Shown piece by piece: positions 49,401 through 59,714 of a stretch of DNA of 64,000 nucleotides. Positions within the stretch are counted from its first letter, which is position 1. Each line of letters starts with the position of its first letter. The notes under the pieces are model-generated. The model saw nothing but the letters and a program-made list of their open reading frames with translations. It had not been told where the DNA came from and did no database searches. Source of the DNA: Membranipora membranacea (taxonomy: Eukaryota; Bryozoa; Gymnolaemata; Cheilostomatida; Membraniporidae); the NCBI GenBank assembly GCA_914767715.1, contig OU612073.1:2604001-2668000 (forward strand), given 5' to 3'. The translations under genes and the position numbers were made by a program.

Positions 49401-49530
49401 TTTATCTAGTGTAGATAATCTAGTCAGATCTGTCAAAGTTCTGTGTTATGATGTAATCAGTAACAATCACTCAACATTCACTCGCCCAGTTAACAAACTG
49501 GTGTGCCTAGTCGAATCTGAAGCTCTGTAA
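43453..49530 (+). CDS. BEL/Pao Gag-Pol polyprotein with N-terminal SAP-like domain
   Basis: A single frame of 2025 codons. Residues about 6-45 read as a SAP-type motif (SELDRLGAKVLRDILKSKK, then GRKKVLIDRI). A Gln/Asn-rich region follows to about 350, then a Gag core (FQGDLLKYNRWAKSFDAFI) near 375-390. Zinc-knuckle-like Cys/His clusters lie at about 597-665. The aspartic protease has LLDDQSN near 722. RT lies at about 1040-1240 with YVDD near 1166. RNase H follows, with FADAS near 1343 and LWSDSK near 1417. The integrase zinc region (HxxxxHxG...CxxC) is near 1655-1690. Catalytic D, D and E are near 1725, 1790 and 1841, and a DUF5641-like tail follows. All catalytic residues appear present. 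No envelope-like frame follows. Confidence 0.95.
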   Translation: MEGFSISRSELDRLGAKVLRDILKSKKLPVGGRKKVLIDRIIQNSSRFQIDSTGGDFEMASQSRFFPAAHSTDQQAKVFSSGIVQVNQGSIGGAEIQQPASQHDVRGRQQYDNGCKDQQMPGRNDYNDQHVQQGQNHRPPNGSVNGEEQQNQVGSNQSAAPMDFTCQQDSRISMHIFPSNAIHQNNGNNGWLLNGQAVSSGHSFQANQPRPALASTSNNEWLIRDSSNLASAIYDGPVNNNGWLSNRQAQSRSNMHGRNNAAYDTQTVASTAVAAAVNSNPWLSHVSIAVPSHGVHFSSPPHDIRRPPSPIMDLHQSRISPQLTEPNWHSSTYVVGDTTPNIESDYAMSRRQELDYAIAESIEASKMPLEEPSVFQGDLLKYNRWAKSFDAFISKRKWPTASSKLFYLEKYTDGDARELIEHYLTRNSEQAYIEAWKDLNQTYGNSYLIAQAYKKKLFTWPKITNRDNVGIKKLANFLKQCLAMREENPHFGFLEECDRNQDIVKNLPDYMALRWNNKVTGYQLSHDQVFPPFSQFVEFMVFESHSANNPITSQNALKGVGNVDSSAKSDQLKPKSKSNQSAVSHKTDAEYDSPKKKCCPHCKSDNHMYMSKCADFKSLSVEQRFSTVKTLKACNRCLSADHYLAKCTRDWKCGVCKSSSHHTLLHRAKGGPSGEKTPPKAVSQLLNSTCTDTITDAQSRLFCKTVPVWISTSHNPRKEYLTYALLDDQSNKTYVTSRMLNKIGVEKEKSTLKISTMTSVDKKVHCDSTPFLRIRGFYSSDRIQLPRTYARSTIPCAISDIPTYENVSGIQHLSCISKYIPPQQKCEVGLLVGRDCFDAMAPVGDVIPAPLGGACAMKTKLGWCVIGPDSRQASNTSDEIGYSHNIYTLEDALNSVSNIQSPKLAISCKTEVSDITPYELMNMIDGCEFVDHADSQSISQDDLKFLKILDDGIHQDSSGYYVMPLPFKHGETTLTSSKQPVLKRFYGLLSQFKRRNAEFRQKYTEFVEGIISRGEAELVPKSELESREGWFLPHHGVYHKKTGKIRVVFDCGAQANGVNLNDELLQGPDLNNSLLGVILRFRQKPVALSCDIEKMYHRFRVVNEHRDYLRFFWLDDQGNPAVYRMCVHIFGARSSPNCAKYGLNRLAIDYGENYPLAQEFIQRNFYVDDGLCSVNTSDEAIELLKQTRSLCKNGNLHVHKLLSNQPQVLEAFPQEDTNLKPQNNIQLLDSTERALGMLWALDSDSFTYKYQPVPAKKITRRSVLANVASVYDPMGLISPLILPARVMIQNSCKDGLSWDQELDQNMCDKWKIWDFEISKISSLSIPRCIHPHSFMPVKQEIHTFADASELGYGACSYVRTFDENNAVHCSLMLGKTRVAPLKKRITIPRLELQAALLAAKQCNSLKTELGIQCDSYLWSDSKIVLGYINNDSKRFQTFVANRVTQINEISSKSQWDYVNTSLNPADIASRGLSTVEFLNNSMWFHGPNFLWETDPLPSSNCSFIVDPDDLELKKSAVTLATDSKSLSGFDEIVLGLVNKSSSWNKTVRCVAMLLNIKSNHSFDGCGKLSAQHTQNASNYIISLVQSISYQNEIQSLQSGCAIDKSSPLWRLDCFVDSDDLLRVGGRVKLSSLSLADKHPIVIPKQSNLSKQILQHYHEQVAHQGRTSTMSAVRSAGFWVVGLSNAVSSLIYTCSFCRRLRRPVESQKMADLPPEHVEVVPPFTHVGCDVFGPFPIKDGRKHMKKYGLIITCLSSRAVHIETLDDLSTDCFLQSWRCFVALRGNVSSVRCDNGTNFVGANNEILKLYDEMSQDSSFSKSLQEHHCEFIFNTPHASHMGGCWERMIRTIRSVFNGLTPHMHNFSSTSLRTLLYECMAIINSRPLTVVSSDCKPLSPNDLLHMKSSVILPMPGNFDDGDIYARKRWRAVQLLANKFWNRWRKEYVQNLQQRQKWVQSRRNLAINDIVILSDNCGRRFWKLGRITEVLSSVDNLVRSVKVLCYDVISNNHSTFTRPVNKLVCLVESEAL

Positions 49531-49948
49531 TAGGGATACAATGTAAATACTAGACTTTTATCAGGACTCATGGAGGAGCAACTCCAAATTGTTGCTTTTT
49601 CATCCCACCTCATGGTGTTTATTTTTCACTCGTTAAGCTTTGCTCTGCTCTAAATCATTATTGTATTACAATGCATTTATTATCATTTCACACAGCTATA
49701 GGCACTTCTCCTTTGTATTTATTCTCGATAGTGCCAGTCGCTGCCTCAATAACTTGCCGTTTGTTAATTAATTTGTTTGCTCGATCAAACCTCTCGCGTG
49801 TCAGTTTTTGTAGTTATGATTGGGGTCGCTAAATGTTTGGAATGGAATGAGAAATATCCTAGGCTTCTTTTTCTCTTTCTGATCAGTTCTTCCTTGCGAT
49901 CTTCAGTCATGGTTGATGGGAGAAATCACAAGGTGATTTGGCCGGGAG

Positions 49949-50601
49949 TGTAGCTGCTTCACGGCGGCTTAGATCCTTTGCCATTCACTGGGAGTTGTGC
50001 CTAATTGGCCATAGCTACATGGCTTTGTGCGGTACCGGGCTATTGTGTTGTGTGTCCAATTATCTGCACTGATGGATTAATTTGGCGAGCAAATTCCTCA
50101 AGCCTTTAGTTGCCCTGTGAGCCTTGGTGTTTGAGGTTTTCCTCACAGGCTCAGTAAACTTGAGTTGTATAAACTGAACTATAATCTGAATCTATTTTTC
50201 TGGGCAAAGGTAATATTTGGGGATTTACTAAAGGAGCAAAAAGGTATGTTATAAATTAAATTCTATTTTCTGTAGGTTAAAATAATTTGACTCCAAGTTC
50301 ACTTGACTTAATATCACTTTTATTTCTCGGTACATTCAAAATTAATTAATAGGGTTTAGATTTGTGTTTATTTGATCTTTGAGTATATTGTTCCTTATAG
50401 TTTGCGTTAAATTGAATAGTTAATTATTGACGGCATTTTTATTGAACGAGGCACATTTTTATGCACCACATTAATTGCACCATGTTCTTTTCCAGTTTCA
50501 CGGAACCTTCGGGGATAAAAATAAACCAGTGATCCTGTGAAACCATCAGTAATCTCTAAAATCTAATGCAAAATAATCAAGAAGCCTTGTGGTCCAGAAC
50601 A
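49949..50601 (+). repeat. BEL/Pao 3' LTR
   Basis: 653 bp, same ends as the 5' LTR and followed directly by the GAGTC target duplication. The resumed intron of the DUF4806-type gene starts after it, with the next exon 62 bp away. Confidence 0.95.
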
Positions 50602-51182
50602 GAGTCAGTAAGCTAATTTATGACATTTTTACGTTAATAATATTTCAATATCCTTTGTTTTAGGGGCAGTGCAGAGCACAGTAACGCCCACGCCTAACGA
50701 GAAGGCAATTGAAAACCAAGTTGCAGTATTCCTGGCACAGGAAGGCCATGGAGCGAGAAAGGTAATGCAAAACAGTGAAAGTATGTTTGCGAATGGGATC
50801 ATGAACAATGCAGTCTGCCTAGGCAGCACATACCACAATTTTGGTATTATACTGCTGTGAACTTTGAGATATATTTTGGTAATTGATTTTCATTATCTAT
50901 TAATCGTTTGTGACTTGTGAGGTGCACATTCATTCTATTTCGCATCATGGCTGATACAAATTCTCTATGACAAGAGAAAACAGAGTATGAGCGGGCAACT
51001 GCAAATTGCAGCTATTTCGAAAAATTATCTTCTTATTTATGATCACACAAAAAATCAAGCTTATGACTCATGTGATCTATAAATCTTGTTTTTCATGTTT
51101 TTACAGAAAAAGGAGGAAACCAGCAGATTTGAACAAAGTGACAGCAACGATGCTTAATGGATTTTTTTAAACTTTTAAATAA

Positions 51183-51188
51183 AATAAA
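51183..51188 (+). terminator. Poly(A) signal of the DUF4806-type gene
   Basis: AATAAA 26 bp after the stop codon at 51157, in an AT-rich run. Confidence 0.55.
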
Positions 51189-52150
51189 ATTAAACATGTG
51201 AAAAACGTTTTGCAATTTATTCCACAGCAAAACAAATCCAAAAATTGAATGTGTCAGTATTAGTGTGAGTGATCAATATTACTAAAAATAATTCTAAGGA
51301 CTATCTATACCCGCTACACTTAGTTCATTTAAGATAACCTAAAGGTTCGTGCCCTCTATGAATTGTTTATAATCTTCATATTAGCCACCCAAAAAAAACT
51401 CTGAAGGATGACAGCAGTCAACAATGTGCCCACCCACAATGAAGCCACTGTGTACAGTATTGTAACAATTTTCAGACAATATTCCAGCAATGTTTTCTTT
51501 GGAACACGATAGGTGATATTGAGATCAAATCTAAATAATATTCAGGCGAATATTGTAAAACATATTTTAGCAATATTCCAATAATATCTCATTGATAGAA
51601 GAAAACATGTTGTTGTGACCATATCCTCACAGTATGTTGCGCCATGAATGTACATAGGTTTGTAATGTAACTAGATTCTGGCTATTTAGCGCGGTATTCA
51701 TCCTGTCATTCTTATACACAAATGTCCCGCACTCCTCTGTTTGGTGACAAGTCACAAACCAGCTAGGAGGAAAAATGAGATCAGAACAACTCAGATTGAA
51801 TAAAAAATTATGGTGAGGCAATTAACCACAGGTGTAACACCATCAAGCCCTTCAAATTTATGCGAGTGAGAGAAAGGCAAAAGAGATTGAATCATAAAAC
51901 GTAAATAGTTGCAATAGAAATATGTAAGAAGCAAAGGGACAGTCTGATAGCCTGCGGCTAGATTGTAAACAGCCCAACTGTAAAGTACGAACGTCAAGCA
52001 CAAGACACACCGGCAAGGCCGCCCAGGACGAGTACCCCCATCAGCTGAAATCACCACTGCCCCCACGGACAAAAAGCTAGGCTCGAGGGCATGCAAGTCT
52101 GAGAGCCCATCTCCACTCCCTTTAGATACTTATTGTATAGTGACACGCCA
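51189..52150. other. Intergenic with CAATATT-type repeats
   Basis: Degenerate CAATATT repeats lie at about 51440-51620. A GC-richer segment at about 51950-52110 has an open minus-strand frame without recognised similarity. It may be the 3' non-coding part of the neighbouring LINE. Confidence 0.4.
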
Positions 52151-52179
52151 GTGCACAACAAGGACCTCTCACCCCTATT

Positions 52180-54394
52180 GTTGTCGGCTTTTTTTTAATT
52201 TTAAGTCATCGTTTCTAGTGTTGTAAAAAGTTTTGCATTTTAGATTCATCAGGAACTCAGTTGAGTGTGTTTTTAAAAGGAGTTTTAAAGTACAAAATTC
52301 GAAAAGCACTTGGATTGGCATAATTCCTAAAGTTTAAAAAAATGATGTGACATGTTTACTGGGTTTTTTGTTCAGAATAACACGCACGTTTTTTAAGATG
52401 TCGGTGGCATGGACCCAGGATTCAATTCCATAAAGTAAATGTGGGTAAAAAAAGGAGTAATACAGGTCAACCATTATTTTGGTATCAAAATAAGGGCGAG
52501 CTGCCCTCACCATTGTTAAAATTAGGTTGAGTTTTCGGCAGAGGTCACCGAGATGAGATTAGAGTTAAGTATGATGCCTAAAAACTTTGTGTAGTTTTTA
52601 ATTTCTAGTGTTTTACACCTGAGATCAATTTTATATTCTGTCAAATCAATTTGGTTTTTGGCGATATAAAAATGATTTGGAACGTTTTTGAACAGTTTAG
52701 AATGAGCCTGTTGGCTATGCACCAAGTTTCAACTTTTGAAATTTCTTTTTTTAATAGGTTTTGGTCGGTTGAGAAGATATTTGTGTCATCAGCGTATTAT
52801 ACATAATTCAGGGAAGAAGCAGCTTTTAATAAGTCGTTAATGAAAATCAAGAATAACAAAGGACTTAAAATTGAACCTTGCGGAGGGGGGGGGGGAGACT
52901 GATTCGATTTTTTACCTTTTCTAAAACCAAATTGTTTGTCAATTAAAATGCTAAAATCATCTTAAAAATTATAAATTTGCATGGTTATAATGTTCTCTAC
53001 TATTTTTGAAATGGTGGTAAGGATAGAGATGGGTCGGTAATTATTTTTATCAAATTTGTCACCTTTTTTAAAAACAGGGACAACACGTGCAATTTTGAGA
53101 CAGTCAGGGAAACAAGAACTTTTGATGATTAAATTGATTAGAAAAACTAGAATTGGTCCTATAACAGATTTGTTCTCTTTCACAGCTCTAGCCCGAATCT
53201 GATCATTTCCTGTAGCTTTTTTCGAATCTAAATTCTCGATTATTGGCATTATGTCAGGGGTGCAAATTTCATAGAAAGAGAAGATTGGTGGCATTTTAGT
53301 AGGTTCAAGGTATTTAGAAGAGCATGTAGTAGATGGCGGTAGTTCAGAAGCCAAATCCAAGCCAATATTGGTGAAAAGCTCGTTGAGCAGAGAAGCCACT
53401 GCTTGTTGATTTTTGATAACACAGTTATCAACTTTTAAGCATATTTGATTGTCATCAGTTTTATTTCGATTAAGAATTATCTTAATGAAATTCCATTTCT
53501 GGATTTGGTTATCTTTACATGTTAAAAATTCCTTTTTAGAATAATTAGTTTTGGCATTTGAAATTTGTACAGAGAAGTAATATCTATAACTACCGTATTT
53601 AGTTTGTAGCTTTTCATTAAAATGCTGAGCTTGGCTAAGCTGGTGTAATTGTCAGCGCTTTTCTGTCAAGTTGTACTGATCCTTTGTCATCCAGGCTTGT
53701 TTATAAGTCAAGGATTTTCTTTTATTACGACAGAAATTTTTAGTGACACTTGACATCTCAATCTGTTTTTGAAATAATGTGATAAAAACTTTTCAAAAGC
53801 TACATTGACATTGCTTTGTTTTCTTAGGTCACTCCAATCAAATGATTGGAGATTATCCCTTAGCTTTTCGTAATTAATTTTAGATAATTTAAAGCTTTCA
53901 ATGCCGCTATCAGAAATTTTGTTGACTTCAAAGGAAACGCAAAAAGGCAGGTGATCTGAAAGGTCATTATCTATTGTGCAAGATTTGTGATGACGTCTGG
54001 CATTGTTCACCAGAATGTGGTCTAAAAGGCTGTTTTTGGTGTTTCCATATCGGGTTGGTGATTCAAATACATTAAAAAAGCCAAATTTTCTCAAAGTGTC
54101 ACAGTATTCCAAAGAGGATTTTTCAAATAGATTTTCGGTGTTCAAATCAATATTCATGTCGCCAACAACAATGGAGTGAGCAGGGAGAGAAGACAAGCAC
54201 TCACCCAAGTCGCCCAGGAACCCAGCAACTGAGGGGCGCCTGAGGGGGTGCGGTAAGCAGCAAGAAGAGTACACACATCCCGCCCGCCCCTGCTAGCGCG
54301 TACAAGAAGTGACTCCGAACCCTCCAGCTGTACTGTCTCCATTCTAGCTTCAAACTCAACATTCACATAAACTGTTGTGCCCCCACCGCCACCT
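52180..54394 (-). mobile_element. Decayed LINE with endonuclease and RT remnants
   Basis: On the minus strand an endonuclease part (54366-53708) shows HSIVVGDMNIDL, LLDHILV and SDHLPFCVSF, with a frameshift near 54240. The RT part (53399-52962) has KIARVVPVFKKGD and NYRPISILT. The YADD box survives near 52790 but is preceded by an in-frame stop and follows an interrupted PQG block containing a poly-C run. A later fragment (52700-52540) reads KNYTKFLGIIL. The element is broken by several indels. It is a different lineage from the LINE at 25.8 kb, because the RT sequences differ and there is no AACC tail. Its 3' end is probably near the T-rich run at 52188-52200. Confidence 0.8.
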
Positions 54395-55652
54395 TAAATG
54401 CAATAGGGTGGCAACATTAGTACAATATTTATGTAAATATTGCATAAAATATCTAGACAATATTCCCGATATTCCCAATATTTTATTGCAACGGATAAAT
54501 ATAATGTTGTGATAAGATTTATGCAATACTGCCAAAAACACTACAGACACTATTGCCACAATACTCTAACAATATTTCATTCAAATTTTGCTCACAACAT
54601 TACAGGGATATTTGTTCGTGTCTACAAATATATATCACCTCAATAATTTATTCAATATTATCCCAATTTTCCCAATATTGCCAGAGTGTTGTGTCCATCT
54701 TGTCCCAATATTGTCTGTTTGCTGGGATGTGGCTAAATTCATATATATTTATCCACTTTATTTTTAAGCAATGACACTATTCAATTCACCCAAATTATAT
54801 CAGTTTCAGTTCTAAATATAATATGCTCTCAGTGCCTTTGTAAGGGTCGTTTTTGCGTGGGAGTTTGATCAATATATATCGCAAAAAACTGCCAAATTTT
54901 ATCTAGATTCAGTGACTGACACATTATGTTGTAATACTATAACAAATTCTCCGCACTGTGTATTTTACCACTGACCCGAGTTCCCATATCAGTGGTAATG
55001 CTAAGTATGTTTACTCCGATATTTTTAGGCTTGTTTTATTTAAGTCACACTAAAAATATCATATTCAGGTCTTAAAATAAATTATGCTGTCAGCGCCATT
55101 GTAAACAGTATTATGCACAAAATGTGTTTTATATAATGAGGATTATTATTATGCCTTTTTTATTATTGTTAGCATAATGGCTTTCACTAAGGGCATGCAC
55201 CCTTGAAGTTTGAGAGATCTCAGTGTAAAGCTCTATAAATTGCTACGCTAGACCTTAGGAATTATGTAAACATAATTGAGCTTTAAGCGCTGCCTAATTC
55301 CATTCAATATCCTTTCATTATTGCTGCCTTAGCTGACGCATACATTTGATTCATTACCTATAGCTAATCAATAGACTTAACGCACACATATATCATATAG
55401 ACAAATAGCTGTTCAGTAATTAGAAGGTAAACAGCGGCAGCAGTGGCAGCAATAGTAGTTACAGAGTACACTCCTGTTTCACAGACTTGAGCAAGCTTTG
55501 CTTCAACATATCATTGTATCAAATCAACAAACAGCAGCAGTTGAGCAGGACATATATACCCTTGATTGGTGGATTAAACACTTGTACAACACAAAAGAGC
55601 TGCCACCAACTAACCAGCTGTTAAGGTGCTGGAATATCGATAAACTTCGGGC
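54395..55652. other. CAATATTG-type repeats and intergenic sequence
   Basis: 54395-54730 is rich in diverged CAATATT and CCCAATATT words. The rest is AT-rich without exons. The region leads into the promoter of the PPxY membrane protein gene, where no TATA element was recognised. Confidence 0.45.
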
Positions 55653-58600
55653 ATGGTAAAATGGACATGGAACTTGCTGAGCATCCTCATCATAATAAAT
55701 GAGTTATGCGGTAAGTCGTAGTACAACACTCTTTTCATTCAGACTCATGCTTCCGTAACAGCCACACATACCAGTGAGGTAGCGCATGGCTATCTTGCCA
55801 GCCAGCTAGGTAAGGGAGCCCATGGCATCTGTAATAAATGGCTGTAACATAGGACTGCCGCATATCATAACTTTGGGCAGTCCTATGGACTGTAATCTTT
55901 ACAGGTCGCTTCAGTGCTCGCCGACCTTTTATATGCTTGTGTTCATTTGACCATAGATAAAAAAATTTTGTTTTGTTTTTGTGGCCTGAGTTGCCTGTAT
56001 CAGCCTGCCTGAGGGCTTTTGAGCTATCTCAAGGGAGTCCAGATTGATTTCTAAATACACATTGCGATAGTTAGTCGTTATAAATATCATTATCATAATA
56101 AACATGGCTAAATCAATTGTTGATTTGGCATGGTGTGTCATCAAAAGTGGACATGTCATGCTCGATTAAGAGGATGTGCAGCATTTCAATCAATAATCTA
56201 CACCGCTGCTAACTAAGGATTCTTTGTGAACAGTGAACACCTATTATTTATAGTACAAGATGATACCAACTTTTACATATCCTCAAGTTACAACATTGTG
56301 GATTTTCCTGGATGATCCAGCCAGTCTCGATTCAATTTATGTTAGCATTGACTATAATATCAAGCTCCCAAACATGGCTCTGGTTGATGTTGATGGTAGT
56401 AGTTTTCCATGATCAACCACATTCCAAACAACATTTTCCTGGGAACGTGGTTGGTGGAGGAAATGCTGCAACCATCAACCCAAGCAAAGTTTGTGTGCTT
56501 GAACCAGCCTTGACTGGAGGTCTTACTAAGAATCCCAAAAAGTTGCATTGTGGGTCGGATTATTATTTGCCCTACAGAGTTATTTTGTCAAAACACGATT
56601 TTAAAGGCTGTACATTGCCATATCATGGTTCTATTGATATTTCGAAGGCTTGGTGACGCCGGCTTACTTCTGCTACAATCACGGCTATGGCACACTCTGT
56701 GACGGGGAAAAGGTACGACAGCTGTCCAGGCTGTCTCAGGTGAAATGCTGCTTTGATCCGATGGATAAAATGACTGTTTGTCCTGATGACCAGCGATGTA
56801 AGACCGATATCGAGTTCATGGAAGTTGTTCACACAACGGCAAATGTGTCAGCGACGACACACAGACTATCGATAGTGTCACCCACAGGAAACAGAAAGTG
56901 AGTTTTCTTTCTTTCTTTCTATGCATCTTTCTATTTGACCGCCCTATTTAACAGGCCCCCTTGAGCTCGGGTGGCTTGTGTGGGGTAGTTCCCTATACCC
57001 TTGCCCGGCGTTGCCCGCTTCTCTTGTTTCGAAGAGGCAGAGGGGCATCTTTATACTGCATGCAAGCACACAGTAGACCTCCTGTATTTATGGTCCTGAT
57101 CCGAACCGACCCAGTGTTTATGACAATAGATAGATATTACAAGTGCAGATAAAGTCTAGAATGGAAGAGTCAGTTGAGGCCCAAACTAGGGAACACAATA
57201 CATCATGTTTTGCGCAAATATATTATATGATGATCATACTAACAAGGAAAGATGTTTATGAAATGGTGGGCAGGTATGAGAACGATTAATTCACCGTTTC
57301 ATTTCTTATAAATAACATATTGCCAATCCAAGTCTCCGTATTCTCGCTAGAAATAAAATTTGTGCAACCACTAATCGCTTATCAAGAAAAATTGTTTAAA
57401 TGAACTCCCAAACTGAGAGATGAAGTTATACGTTAGAAGAAGCACTAAACCATTATTTTTTTCTTACAACAATTTATAACATGATATTTCACTGGTAGCC
57501 ACTATTGAACAAGTTTTAAGAGACCTTTTCCTAGTATTCCTATTATTAGACCTATTATTCTTTCTTTTTACAGAGCTTGGCTTGCTTATGGATCTACATA
57601 TCTGCCGTTTCTAGCTACTATTATAGTGATTCCATTTTTAATTGTTTTGCTTGTTTGTATATATCAATGCAATAAATCCAAAGTTAGAAGGCGGCGATAC
57701 ATGACGCAAATGTCAAGGATACAAGAAGAAGGTTAGTGGTCAAGCTTATCTCGAGTGTGAGCCCTTGGATTGTTATAGCTGTGGCTTTCCCCCCCCCTCT
57801 CAAAAATGTCGGAAACTCGGACATGTCTTCAACACCAGTCAATATTTAATTGACTACATTTTACCAAAATAGCTTATTGCCTTTAACACCTTAAGATAGA
57901 CACGCACATAGCCTGAAGCCTTGATCTGCCACTGGGCTAAGGGAGGGTAGGGTACATAAATACTGCCACTTGCCAAGAACACTATGAAATGTGACACTAC
58001 AACTGTGCGTAGGTGGAAATTTGAAGAAAGTTTTAGATTACACACGACGTGACATCAAAAAGAAGTCGGCTGTTTGTAAGAGTCTGGGGGGCTCAGACTT
58101 ATTAGATGCCAGCTTGTGATAGCAGCTGTAACTCTAGAAACTTTTATTTTTCAACTGTCATTTTAAATTTTTCCAGCCACTGTATCTGCTGCAGCCAACC
58201 AACCACCAGAGTATACAGATGTGGAGGCACCGCTGTGGGAAACGAGAATATCAGCTTCAGAACACTCACTGGAAGATGAAGATGAACCACCAGAATATGA
58301 TCAGGTATAACTTGTGACATAACATTATCAAACAACCCTTTAAGATATGGCTACACACACCGTAACCTATCTACAAGTTGCCCAAGCCTATGGAAAATAT
58401 GGCGTGTGTAGCAGTGTTTCAGAAGTCGACAATGGAATTACACAAAATCTCACTTACAACAGTTTTAGCTTAGATCAAGTTTGATCCATTTGCCTACGTT
58501 TCGAGTTGCCCCCCCCCTCTACAGGCAAATTTTGATATACTTGATCTAGTTTTAGCTCTACAACTAGGTATTATAACACAGGTATCACTTGTCTCGCAAT

Positions 58601-59714
58601 ACAATCTGTCATAGCTGGGATTATATCGATTCACTTTTAATTATCATCATCTTTGGAAAAAGTGCTCAAAATCCGCTTTGTCCATTTACATTTTTTGTCA
58701 GTTAGTTTCAGATTAGTATGTAAGTTTTAGTTAGCTTGTAAAGACAGACAGGGTTTTATTCTTTGGTTCAATTTTTAGCCTGTCTTGAGAATCTTGGTTT
58801 GCAAGTCAGACAAGACAGTCTAGGTTTTACTCTTCTTAGGCAAGACGGGACAACTTGTTCTCATTGCTGCAATTGATTGATAAGATAATTCTGGTTTTAT
58901 TTGTATTTTCATATTTGTTGCATCATCATAGGTGGCTAACAGCTTGGTAGTGACTCCAAGCTCCAACATCGGAGATGAAACAACTACTGTGTCAACTGAA
59001 GAACCCCCACCTTATGATATCGCTATACAGAACAGCCAGGTAGTGTTCAGTAGCTTATAGCTGTGGACCTTGAACACATAGCTCACAGTTACTGATAGCC
59101 TTGCCATAATAAAATGGCGTGAAACAGGGATCGGAAACAATTATTAAAAACGATCCTCTTTCTCCAACTGAACAGCGAAAACTCGTCCCAAACATCCTAG
59201 AATATTCAGCTCAAGGTAAACGCTACCCAAATTCAATTATTGTACCATAATGTCTTGCTCTTAAAATTGTCTTCTTATTTAGAGTTGGCGTGACTTGAAT
59301 AGGGCGAGAGTAACTGGTATGCTCAAATTCAGAGATATTTATTATCATCATTATCAGATTATATGTAATGGATTGTAAAACACTCCAGACCATTTTGACG
59401 CCTTCCTTTCATATAATATATTATATTCAGACGATTGAAACTTCTCAGTAGATTTTGTTTATTTTTAACTGGATCTTCTCTAGAAATCCTATGGAAGATT
59501 TTCGGATGTTATTTTAAATTTTTTTTGTTATCCCGCCTAAACAATTAGATTCCAAATCAGAATTATGATCAGCAATGGTGACTCGGTGTTAAAAGATAGA
59601 TATATAGATATTTTTTAACTTGTTACAGAATAAATAAAATTCCAATAGTGTTTGACTGTTTGTATCCTGTTTCATTTCCAGTCTGAAGAATTTGATCAAA
59701 ATGATAATAAATAA
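55653..59714 (+). CDS. Type I membrane protein with Cys-rich ectodomain and three cytoplasmic PPxY motifs
   Basis: Proposed exons are 55653-55710 (signal peptide, MVKWTWNLLSILIII), about 56403-56897 (ectodomain), 57574-57731 (membrane segment and basic stop-transfer), 58177-58304, 58932-59039, 59128-59215 and 59682-59714. The ectodomain holds paired cysteines (FCYNHGYGTLC, KCCFDP, VCPDDQRC). The membrane segment LPFLATIIVIPFLIVLLVCI is followed by KSKVRRRRY. The tail carries PPEYTDV, PPEYDQ and PPPYDI. PPxY motifs bind WW domains, typically of NEDD4-family ubiquitin ligases. Layout recalls Shisa/WBP1-type adaptors, but the cysteine pattern does not match either clearly. Two oddities: exon 2 changes frame near 56640, and including the 59128-59215 exon makes the last exon stop after one codon. 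The exon 1 to 2 splice is the least certain part. Confidence 0.7.
58778..58832. mobile_element. TAGCCTGTCTT-family copy in an intron
   Basis: Begins TAGCCTGTCTTGAGAATCTT and ends AAGACAGTCTA, a diverged copy of the family at 2676-2804. Confidence 0.45.

Larger units (their letters stand above)
42039..50601 (+). mobile_element. Full-length BEL/Pao LTR retrotransposon
   Basis: An 8563-bp element is bounded by 653-bp LTRs that begin TGTAGC and end AGAACA. The 5-bp sequence GAGTC is duplicated at 42034-42038 and 50602-50606. It has one long intact open frame. The order protease, RT, RNase H, integrase places it in BEL/Pao. LTR near-identity and an undamaged frame indicate a very recent insertion. 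The primer-binding site and polypurine tract could not be assigned; the nearest TGG after the 5' LTR is 15 nt in. Confidence 0.95.
37305..51157 (+). pseudogene. DUF4806-type gene with an in-frame TGA, interrupted by a BEL/Pao insertion in an intron
   Basis: Six exons join in phase: 37305-37374, 39325-39399, 40975-41120, 41602-41758, 50664-50761 and 51107-51157. The 5' end is not identified. The later exons follow the DUF4806 pattern: an IDALEAFINLEEKLSEK segment, GGSSTSEMIRCVM, then CQFSGQGRGGKKKM, then a basic C-terminus. A Gln-rich coiled stretch (LLEAAQQQQRQVLL) precedes it. One TGA at 41683-41685 lies inside the domain while the frame stays conserved on both sides, so the gene is either freshly disabled, polymorphic or carries a sequence error. 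The 8.6-kb retrotransposon sits in the intron between exons 41602-41758 and 50664-50761 in the same orientation, leaving splice sites intact. DUF4806 has no established biochemical function; it is often found in multi-copy families in sponges and cnidarians. Confidence 0.7.

Noticed and set aside
49531-49948. Envelope-like third gene in the BEL/Pao element
   Set aside because: Only about 420 bp lie between the polyprotein stop and the 3' LTR, with no long open frame or signal-peptide-like start.
51791-52096. Minus-strand frame as a host gene
   Set aside because: It sits next to a LINE 3' end, has no recognised domain and no splice structure.
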